Source: Phyllobacterium sophorae (GTDB taxonomy: Bacteria; Pseudomonadota; Alphaproteobacteria; Rhizobiales; Rhizobiaceae). Taken from it: a stretch of DNA of 64,000 bases. The stretch spans positions 62,001-126,000 of the forward strand of contig NZ_PGGM01000016.1 of assembly GCF_003010965.1 (NCBI RefSeq), written 5' to 3'. The notes under the pieces were generated by a model. It had not been told where the DNA came from. It saw only the letters and a program-made list of their open reading frames with translations, and ran no database searches. Shown piece after piece: positions 28,573 to 35,315 of this stretch. Both the position numbers and the translations under genes were made by a program. Positions within the stretch are counted from its first letter, which is position 1; the number at the start of each line of letters is the position of its first letter.

Positions 28573-28848
28573 ATGAATACGTCCGATCTTATCGAGAAGC
28601 TCGTTGCTGATCAGGGTCTTACAAAAGTTCAGTCCAAGGCGATTGTTGACAGCGTTCTTAAAGGTATCACCGATTCCGTCGTAGCCGGCGATGAAGTATC
28701 GCTGCCAGGTTTCGGCAAGTTCAAGGTACAGTCGCGCGCCGCTCGCGAAGGCCGTAACCCTGCAACCGGCGCAACGATCAAAATCGCCGCTTCGAAGAAG
28801 GTTGCCTTCCAGCCTGCAAAGGCTCTGAAGGACGCGCTGAACGGCTGA
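28573..28848 (+). CDS. hup: DNA-binding protein HU
   Basis: 91 residues from ATG 28573 (MNTSDLIEKLVADQ), after GAGGAAA. The bacterial histone-like signature GFGKFKVQSRAAREGRNPATG is complete, with the DNA-intercalating proline in RNPATG. HU bends and compacts DNA. The upstream frame to 28504 lacks family residues. An intrinsic terminator follows 20 bases after the stop, giving a single-gene unit. Confidence 0.96.
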   Translation: MNTSDLIEKLVADQGLTKVQSKAIVDSVLKGITDSVVAGDEVSLPGFGKFKVQSRAAREGRNPATGATIKIAASKKVAFQPAKALKDALNG

Positions 28849-28868
28849 TACCCGTTCGTTGTGAATTC

Positions 28869-28900
28869 AAAAAAGGGCGGTGCAATGCACCGCCTTTTTT
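28869..28900 (+). terminator. Intrinsic terminator of hup
   Basis: Stem GGCGGTGC / GCACCGCC with loop AAT, preceded by A6 and followed by T6. A textbook bidirectional-looking terminator; no minus-strand gene ends here. Confidence 0.92.
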
Positions 28901-28910
28901 ATTGGCCTGA

Positions 28911-28926
28911 TTAGGTCCTGACCCTA
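28911..28926 (-). repeat. TAGGGTCAGGACC repeat, copy 3
   Basis: TAGGGTCAGGACCTAA on the minus strand, 11 bases after the hup terminator and within intergenic DNA. It shares 13 bases with copies 1 and 2. Confidence 0.6.
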
Positions 28927-29132
28927 CCATGGTCTCGCAGCGGCGTTTTCGAACAATTGCCATAAATCCGCCCTGTCTTTGTTGCAGGAGACGTTTGCGT
29001 GATTGAGCAATTTGCGCAAGTGCGGTAAGGCTTTATCAACTATAGCGGATGCATTTATGAACTTGCGGGTGCCAAATCCGCGCGATTTGGACCTTGGCGA
29101 ATGAGATTGGCAAACCGGTAGTAGCTGCAGCG

Positions 29133-30389
29133 ATGAAAATACCAACACATATTCTTGCGCCATTGATGCTCACTCTGTTCCTTGCGGCATGCCAGGGTTC
29201 ATCGATCGACGACCTTTCTCCGAATGGCGCCGGAACGCAGCTGCCCGATAAGCTCGTCAAGAGCATGAAAGCAAAGGGCATGAGCACGACCTCGCCCGTC
29301 ATGTTCCGAATATTCAAGGAGGAGAACGTCCTTGAAGTGTGGAAGCGCAAGGACAATGGCCGTTACGACATGGTCACGAGCTACCAGATCTGCAAATGGT
29401 CCGGCAAACTCGGTCCAAAGTTCATCGAGGGTGACCGCCAGGCGCCGGAAGGTTTCTATGCAGTGCGTCCGGCGCAAATGAACCCGAAATCAAGCTACTA
29501 TCTGTCGTTCAACACCGGTTTTCCCAATGCCCTGGACCGTACGCTGGGTCGCACCGGGGCCAATCTTATGGTGCACGGCGCCTGCTCGTCGTCGGGGTGC
29601 TATTCGATGACCGATGGGCAAGTTGCACAGATTTATGCTTTCGCACGCGATGCCTTCAAGGGCGGTCAGGAGTCGATCCAGCTTGAGGCCTTTCCCTTCC
29701 GCATGACGGCCGCCAATATGGCGCGGTATCGCGATGATCCCAACTACGCTTTCTGGAAGAACCTGAAGGAGGGCTATGATCACTTCGAAATCACGAAGGT
29801 GCCGCCGAAGGTGGATGTGTGCGAGAAGAAATATGTCTTCAATCATACCTCTGATCCCAATGCGCCAATTGCTGCAACAAGCGCTTGCCCGCCCGCCGAT
29901 CAGCCCGAATCATTGAAAATGGCCTACCAGTCCTACCAGTCCAGCTACGAGACAGCGTTCTCATCCATGGTAGGCAAGGGCAGGATCCAGCCGCCGAGCC
30001 GCTCCATTCAAGGTCTTACCGAGGCAAAGATCATTGCGGACTGGAGCGCTCGTCGTGCCCGTGGTGAGCGCGTTACGCAGGAGCCGCCTTCCCTGTCACC
30101 GCAAGACAAGGATGCGGCGTCGAAGCCGCAGGTCATGGTTCGGCTTGCTTCAGCAGTTGCAGCGGACAAGGCAAAGGAAGAGCGCGAAGCTTCCAAAAGG
30201 TCTCGCATGACGAGAATGACGGCTTCGGCCGCGCCAATGTCCATCCCCACCACGACCCCTGCACCTGCCGTTCAGCAGCCGGCATCAGCTCCGCAAACCA
30301 CGGCAGCTCTGACATCAGGCGCGCCCGCGGCCGCGGCCGAACAGCCAGCCCCTGCCAAAAAGGCCTGGTGGAAGATAATTGGCAACTAG
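29133..30389 (+). CDS. YafK-like murein L,D-transpeptidase lipoprotein
   Basis: 418 residues from ATG 29133; the frame is open to 29094. The signal ends in lipobox FLAAC. The YkuD catalytic domain is at about residues 50-190, with FRIFKEENVLEVWKRK at its start and the catalytic VHGACSSSGCYSM motif. The last 150 residues are low-complexity, rich in Ala, Pro, Thr and Gln, as a periplasmic spacer would be. Likely acts on peptidoglycan cross-links. A TusA gene follows 19 bases downstream. Confidence 0.9.
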   Translation: MKIPTHILAPLMLTLFLAACQGSSIDDLSPNGAGTQLPDKLVKSMKAKGMSTTSPVMFRIFKEENVLEVWKRKDNGRYDMVTSYQICKWSGKLGPKFIEGDRQAPEGFYAVRPAQMNPKSSYYLSFNTGFPNALDRTLGRTGANLMVHGACSSSGCYSMTDGQVAQIYAFARDAFKGGQESIQLEAFPFRMTAANMARYRDDPNYAFWKNLKEGYDHFEITKVPPKVDVCEKKYVFNHTSDPNAPIAATSACPPADQPESLKMAYQSYQSSYETAFSSMVGKGRIQPPSRSIQGLTEAKIIADWSARRARGERVTQEPPSLSPQDKDAASKPQVMVRLASAVAADKAKEEREASKRSRMTRMTASAAPMSIPTTTPAPAVQQPASAPQTTAALTSGAPAAAAEQPAPAKKAWWKIIGN

Positions 30390-30408
30390 ACTGCAGAAAG
30401 AGCACTGT

Positions 30409-30633
30409 ATGGATGCCGAGCTTTACAATCTTCGCGGTCTGAATTGTCCGTTGCCCGTTCTGAAAACGCGTAGGAAACTGCAGGACATGGTGGCGGGCAG
30501 CCGGTTATGGGTCGAGACGAGCGACCCTCTCGCTGTGATCGACATGCCGAATTTTTGCCTGACCGACGGCCACCGGCTGATTGAAACCCTTAGTCTCGCC
30601 GGCGGACACCGCTTTCACATCGAGCGCGGCTGA
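30409..30633 (+). CDS. TusA-family sulfur carrier
   Basis: 74 residues from ATG 30409. The motif LRGLNCPLPVLKTRRKL has the family Cys-Pro pair that carries persulfide sulfur. C-terminal ETLSLAGGHRFHIERG completes the two-layer fold. TusA-like proteins pass sulfur to tRNA thiolation, molybdenum cofactor or dissimilatory enzymes; the target here is unknown. It follows the YafK-like gene on the same strand and is convergent with the COG0523 GTPase with one base between stops. Confidence 0.9.
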   Translation: MDAELYNLRGLNCPLPVLKTRRKLQDMVAGSRLWVETSDPLAVIDMPNFCLTDGHRLIETLSLAGGHRFHIERG

Positions 30634-30634
30634 T

Positions 30635-31792
30635 TCACCCTAGTTTCACACCAGAAATTGCCAAAGGGTTGTGGAACAATGCTGTGCGATCTGGCGTGTC
30701 GATCTGCGGCTGCTGCCCCAGAAATGCATTGAAGAGCTGCGTTACGTAACTCTCCGGCAAATCCTTGACTATCATGACAAGCCGGGTCTCGCGGATACCA
30801 TTCGGCCAGGCAGCAAGCCGTGCGGGCGGGTGAAAGATCTGTTGCACGCCGTGAATGACCAACGGGCGCTCCGGATCATCCGCCAATTGCACGATGCCTT
30901 TGACCCGCAGCAGTTTCTCACCATGCGCCGAGCGCAACAGGTCGAGAAACATATCAAAGCTGGATAGCGGCACCGGCGCGTCATGCTTCAGCGAGAATGA
31001 GCGTATCGACGCATCGTGCCGGTTGACATCGTGATGATGGTGGCCGTGATGACGGTGGTCGTGGTCATGCGCGTGGTGATGGTGGTCGATATCACCGCGT
31101 TCGTGCTCGCGATCGCGATAGGCTTCGGCTCTCAGCCAGCGCCGCACGTCAACTGTCTTTGTCTCGGGATTGTAGACGCCGCACTCGAACAGTGCCGCAT
31201 AGCCGGTACGCCGGTCATCGACATCGACGAGATCGGCACCGGGATTGAGCGCGGACAGACGCGCCCGCAGCGCGGGAAGGCCCTGCTTGGCTCCCGGCAA
31301 ATCCGTTTTTGTAATGACGATGCGATCAGCAACAGCAGCCTGTTTGACCGACTCCTCATGCCCATCGAGCGTCGCCATGCCGTTGATCGCATCAACCGTT
31401 GTGATGACGCCGTCGACACGAAATGCCTGAATCAACACCGGATGTCCCATGATGGCGTGCAGAACCGGCGCCGGGTCAGCGAGTCCGGTGGTCTCAATGA
31501 TTACCCGTTTCAGACGTTGCAATTTGCCTGTCTGCAGCCGGTCAATCAGATCGGCCAGCGTGTCCACCAGTTCACCTCGCACTGTACAGCACAGGCAGCC
31601 ATCGGAGAGTTCGATAATGCCCTCGCTGGCTTTCTCAACAAGCAGATGATCGATACCGACATCGCCAAATTCGTTGATGATAACGGCCGTGTCCGCGAGA
31701 GCCGGATCCTTTAGCAGCCGGTTGAGCAATGTAGTTTTTCCCGAGCCCAGAAAGCCCGTCAACACAGAGACTGGAATGGGAGCGTCGACCAC
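30635..31792 (-). CDS. COG0523 metallochaperone GTPase (CobW/YjiA type)
   Basis: 385 residues with GTG start. Walker A GFLGSGKTTLL at residues 13-23, then the family's metal motif GCLCC (residues 65-69), ITKTDLPG for guanine recognition, and a C-terminal CobW_C domain. Between them lies a histidine-rich stretch (about residues 235-257; HHHHAHDHDHRHHGHHHHD) expected to bind zinc, nickel or cobalt. It overlaps the carboxypeptidase stop by one base. No cob gene adjoins, so a zinc-type role is at least as likely as cobalt. Confidence 0.92.
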   Translation of the reverse strand: MVDAPIPVSVLTGFLGSGKTTLLNRLLKDPALADTAVIINEFGDVGIDHLLVEKASEGIIELSDGCLCCTVRGELVDTLADLIDRLQTGKLQRLKRVIIETTGLADPAPVLHAIMGHPVLIQAFRVDGVITTVDAINGMATLDGHEESVKQAAVADRIVITKTDLPGAKQGLPALRARLSALNPGADLVDVDDRRTGYAALFECGVYNPETKTVDVRRWLRAEAYRDREHERGDIDHHHHAHDHDHRHHGHHHHDVNRHDASIRSFSLKHDAPVPLSSFDMFLDLLRSAHGEKLLRVKGIVQLADDPERPLVIHGVQQIFHPPARLAAWPNGIRETRLVMIVKDLPESYVTQLFNAFLGQQPQIDTPDRTALFHNPLAISGVKLG

Positions 31793-32907
31793 TAGTTTAC
31801 CGCCTTCAATGCACTGCTGGCATCGGTCAGGGATGAACGGTCCGGCCTCGGCATCGGAATCGGTATCCGGTTCATTTCCATTCCAAGGGAATTGATCTTG
31901 GCGGGCAGCAATGCCACCTTTTCCACGGCCGGTTCATGATCCATCCGGTTCATGTAGGGCGAACCTTGAACGATATGCCCTTCCAAATCTTTCCCGTCCC
32001 ACGTATCGGACCCCGAAACTTCCTTCGGACAGACCGTGGGACGCATGTTGACCGCCACATCCCGGGTCGGCGCACCATAGGGCCGCAGCGCGTCGATCGT
32101 TGTGCCGGTACCACGGGTGTCGAAGCCCTTGGCAAGCAACTCTGCAGCCTTTGTCGCGCGTGTCGTCAGCTTTAGTTCGCCGAATACGACCGTAACAATC
32201 GTCCTGCCGTTGCGGGTCGCAGAACCAATGAGATTATAGCCGGACGGGCAGACAAAGCCGGTCTTCATGCCGTCGGCGCCCTGGAAGCGGCCAATCAGCG
32301 CGTTCAGATTCGGTTGGGGCTTCTTGCCGCCATAGTCGATGGCCTCAATGTCAAAGTAGTGCGCATATTGCGGAAATTCGCGGCGCAGCTGCAGCGTTAA
32401 TATCGCCATGTCCCGTGCCGTCGTATAGTGATCATCCGAATGAAGCCCATTGGGATTGACGAAGTGTGAGCCATACATGCCAAGGCGCCTGGCTTCCTCA
32501 TTCATCAGCATTGAAAATTTGTCAGCCGAGCCGCCCAAAGTCTCGCCAACTGCCATTGCGATATCATTGGCAGATTTCACGAGCATGATTTTCAATGCAT
32601 TATCGAGGGTGAGTTCGGAACCAACTTTGTATCCCATCTTGCTCGGCGGTTGTTTGGCAGCAAGAGCGGTGATCTTTATCGGCGTATCGAGTGTAACTTG
32701 TCCAGACTCAATCAAGCGGAACGCAACATAGGCCGTCATCAATTTGGTCGTCGACGCGGGATACCAGCGCTGGAAAGCATCTTCTTGCGACAGGATTTCG
32801 CCGTTACCGACGTCTACCGTAATGTTCGCACCGGCAAGCGCCGCCGGTAGACCTGCAATTGTCGATATCACGCAGCTCGAAAGAAAGAGTGCTACAGTTT
32901 TCCGCAT
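31792..32907 (-). CDS. D-alanyl-D-alanine carboxypeptidase (penicillin-binding, S11)
   Basis: 371 residues with a signal peptide ending near LPAALA. The three active-site motifs are present: SxxK in PASTTKLMTAY, SxN in VKSANDIA, and KTG in GMKTGFVCPSG. It removes the terminal D-alanine from peptidoglycan pentapeptides in the periplasm. It is first in a two-gene unit with the COG0523 GTPase. A C-terminal proline-rich tail of about 60 residues replaces the usual membrane anchor helix, which I do not see clearly. Confidence 0.94.
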   Translation of the reverse strand: MRKTVALFLSSCVISTIAGLPAALAGANITVDVGNGEILSQEDAFQRWYPASTTKLMTAYVAFRLIESGQVTLDTPIKITALAAKQPPSKMGYKVGSELTLDNALKIMLVKSANDIAMAVGETLGGSADKFSMLMNEEARRLGMYGSHFVNPNGLHSDDHYTTARDMAILTLQLRREFPQYAHYFDIEAIDYGGKKPQPNLNALIGRFQGADGMKTGFVCPSGYNLIGSATRNGRTIVTVVFGELKLTTRATKAAELLAKGFDTRGTGTTIDALRPYGAPTRDVAVNMRPTVCPKEVSGSDTWDGKDLEGHIVQGSPYMNRMDHEPAVEKVALLPAKINSLGMEMNRIPIPMPRPDRSSLTDASSALKAVN

Positions 32908-32942
32908 TCCTGAAATCCGACCTGTCTGTATAAAGAACCTGG

Positions 32943-32984
32943 AAAGGCATTAAGCCGCGCTTCACGCCGGGCGGCAATGCCTTT
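32943..32984. repeat. Long interrupted hairpin upstream of the carboxypeptidase gene
   Basis: AAAGGCATT / AATGCCTTT pair perfectly, with an inner GCCGC / GCGGC stem and a 12-base loop. It lies 36-77 bases upstream of the carboxypeptidase start on the minus strand, within its probable leader, and also upstream of the plus-strand amidohydrolase. Confidence 0.6.
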
Positions 32985-33068
32985 ATCTATCTTATGTGGC
33001 AGGCAAAAGGCAAAACACCTTTATTCTGTTCACCGAATTGTTAGGCTTGGATTGGAGTTGGTTTCGAA

Positions 33069-34238
33069 ATGCCTTTGCTCAATCGCGCGATCGAAATGCA
33101 AGACGAAGTTTCCGGATGGCGGCGCCATCTGCATCAGAATCCGGAATTGATGTTCGATGTGCATGAGACAGCCCGGTTTGTCACTGACAAACTTCGCCAG
33201 TTCGGTTGTGACGTAGTCGAAACCGGTATTGGCCGGACCGGCGTCGTCGGCATCATACGCGGACGCCACGGCGAGGGCCAGACAGTCGGCCTTCGCTCCG
33301 ACATGGATGCCCTGCCATTGACGGAAGTCACTGGCAAGCCCTGGGCCTCCCATATAACCGGCGCGATGCACGCATGCGGTCATGATGGTCACACGGCAAT
33401 GCTATTGGGCGCCGCGCAATACCTGGCACAGACACGCAATTTCAAGGGGTCTGTCGCCGTGATCTTCCAGCCTGCCGAAGAAGGTGGCGGCGGTGGCCGC
33501 GAAATGGTTGCGGACGGCCTGATGGAACGCTTTTCCATCTCGGAAATCTATGGGATGCACAATATCCCCGGCCTGCCGATCGGCGAGTTTGCCATTCGCA
33601 AAGGGCCGATCATGGCTGCCACTGACGAGTTCACGATAACGGTGGAAGGACGGGGCGGGCATGCGGCACAGCCGCACCGGACAATCGATCCGGTTGTCAT
33701 TGGTGCCCAGGTGGTCAACGCGCTACAAACAATCGTCTCTCGAGGCACGGATCCACTGGATTCTGTCGTTCTCTCCGTCACCAGGTTTCACTCCGGTGAC
33801 GCCCATAACATCATCCCGCAGAGGGCTGAACTTGCCGGCACCGTCCGCACCCTGCGCCCGGAAATGCGTGATTTTGCCGAACGGCGCTTGATCGAAGTTT
33901 CCGAAGGTGTCGCGGGCGCACTGGGGGCGAGCGCAACTGTCCACTATACGCGCAACTACCCGGTGACATTCAACCACAGTCGTGAGACGGACTTTGCGGC
34001 ACAAACGGCTCGGAACGTTGCTGGAATTAACGCAGTCAACGACGAGGTCGCGCCAATGATGGCGGGCGAGGATTTCTCCTATATGCTGGAAGCACGCCCC
34101 GGCGCTTTCATCTTCATCGGCAATGGCGACACCGCATCACTGCACAATCCCGCCTACGATTTCAACGATGACGCGATCCCGCACGGTATCAGCTACTGGG
34201 TTCAATTGGCGGAAAGCGCGCTGCCGCCCTCGTCCTGA
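33069..34238 (+). CDS. M20-family aminoacylase/amidohydrolase
   Basis: 389 residues, complete. Metal ligands of the M20D family are visible: MHACGHDGHTAM, the EEGGGG pair and a late AGEDFSYML; the lid domain has GRGGHAAQPHRTIDPV. Relatives are hippurate hydrolase and N-acyl amino acid deacylase. Cytosolic, two metal ions. It stands alone; tRNA-Arg(CCT) follows 77 bases downstream. Substrate not determined. Confidence 0.92.
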   Translation: MPLLNRAIEMQDEVSGWRRHLHQNPELMFDVHETARFVTDKLRQFGCDVVETGIGRTGVVGIIRGRHGEGQTVGLRSDMDALPLTEVTGKPWASHITGAMHACGHDGHTAMLLGAAQYLAQTRNFKGSVAVIFQPAEEGGGGGREMVADGLMERFSISEIYGMHNIPGLPIGEFAIRKGPIMAATDEFTITVEGRGGHAAQPHRTIDPVVIGAQVVNALQTIVSRGTDPLDSVVLSVTRFHSGDAHNIIPQRAELAGTVRTLRPEMRDFAERRLIEVSEGVAGALGASATVHYTRNYPVTFNHSRETDFAAQTARNVAGINAVNDEVAPMMAGEDFSYMLEARPGAFIFIGNGDTASLHNPAYDFNDDAIPHGISYWVQLAESALPPSS

Positions 34239-34304
34239 TTGTGGGCAAAACACAGAAATTTCTGCGCATCTTCAGACTTGGCGGCGGCGCCGAAAAACAG
34301 TATG

Positions 34305-35315
34305 TCAGGGCATATGGTCCCGTAGCTCAGTAGGATAGAGCGACAGATTCCTAATCTGTAGGCCACTGGTTCGAATCCAGTCGGGATCACCACTTTTCAG
34401 CACGACGATATTTTTGCCTTCAGCCCGCAGTTGCTCTGCCAAGCCCTCATCGTTCTGCCTGTCGCCGGTAAGACTGATCTTTGCCGCTTCGCGACGGCCA
34501 AGCTGCAGGACTGCAGGAGCGATGGACGCATCGAACAGTATCGCATCGGCCATCTGCATGACCCGTACTGATTTTAGCGTCAAAAGTTCCGGATCATCGG
34601 ATTCGATCGTAATTTCAGTCACGGCCGCAATTGCGGGGCTGGCGGCGATCTTCTCCGCAGAATGCATCAGCGACACTTCATCCGGTGCATCGGCCGAAGC
34701 GAAGGCGCGATCGACAAATTCTTCCCAGAAGCGGCGGCGTTGCGCGCCTGGTTTCAACAGATCACCGATTTGACCGCGGACGGCTTTTGCCAGCTGCGCC
34801 CAACTCGAAAGTGAGGCCGGCAGAAGTGCTTCAATGCGCCGTCTGATTGCCTGACCGAGGATAGGCGCTGCTCCGCCGGTCGAGATACCGATCACCACCG
34901 GCGAACGACTAACGATCGAGCCAATTTGGAACTGGCAGAATTCAGGACGGTCGATCACGTTGCACGGAACGCCCTTTTGAATGGCTGTAGTAAGAAAGGC
35001 ATGCGCTTCGCCATCCGTCTGCGTATCGGCAACGGCAATTGCCACATCCTCAAAGCTGGCCGCGGACCAGCCGCACGGATGATAAACGAGCGGCAATGCC
35101 GATATCAGCGCTGACATTTCTTCGCTCAACACCCGCGCATACACGTGAACCTCCGCGCCTGCAGCCGCCAGCAATTCGGCTTTCCATGTCGCGGCCGCAC
35201 TGCCGCCAGCGACAAGCGCGCGCCTGCCTTTAAGATTGAAGAAGACCGGCAGCACCGCCAGGCTGCCAATGCTGGCCGGTAAGGTATTACTCTGCTGCTT
35301 CGACAATATTTGCAT
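34305..35315 (-). CDS. cysG: Siroheme synthase, truncated (precorrin-2 dehydrogenase/ferrochelatase part)
   Basis: 336 residues from MQILSKQQ (a start at 35339 is also open). Residues 20-215 are the CysG N-terminal half: FFNLKGRRALVAGGSAAATWK (NAD loop), then TGGAAPILGQAIRRRIE, which oxidises precorrin-2 and inserts iron. Residues 233-311 look like the first third of the uroporphyrinogen methyltransferase domain (DPELLTLKSVRVMQMADAILFD), but the usual GxGPGD loop is degenerate. Residues about 308-334 are encoded by the antisense strand of tRNA-Arg(CCT). It starts inside the nasA 3' end and supplies siroheme to NirB. Confidence 0.85.
   Translation of the reverse strand: MQILSKQQSNTLPASIGSLAVLPVFFNLKGRRALVAGGSAAATWKAELLAAAGAEVHVYARVLSEEMSALISALPLVYHPCGWSAASFEDVAIAVADTQTDGEAHAFLTTAIQKGVPCNVIDRPEFCQFQIGSIVSRSPVVIGISTGGAAPILGQAIRRRIEALLPASLSSWAQLAKAVRGQIGDLLKPGAQRRRFWEEFVDRAFASADAPDEVSLMHSAEKIAASPAIAAVTEITIESDDPELLTLKSVRVMQMADAILFDASIAPAVLQLGRREAAKISLTGDRQNDEGLAEQLRAEGKNIVVLKSGDPDWIRTSGLQIRNLSLYPTELRDHMP
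34316..34392 (+). tRNA. tRNA-Arg, anticodon CCT
   Basis: 77 bases with encoded CCA. The acceptor GGTCCCG pairs with CGGGATC (one G-T). Anticodon stem ACAGA/TCTGT, loop TTCCTAA, anticodon at 34350-34352. It reads AGG. The minus-strand cysG frame runs straight through it. tRNA-Arg(CCT) genes are frequent integration sites, but no attachment repeat or integrase is seen here. Confidence 0.96.

Noticed and set aside
34239..34400. Integrated element at tRNA-Arg(CCT)
   Set aside because: No integrase, no direct repeat of the tRNA 3' end and no change in gene style on either side; XerD at 14788 is the housekeeping recombinase.
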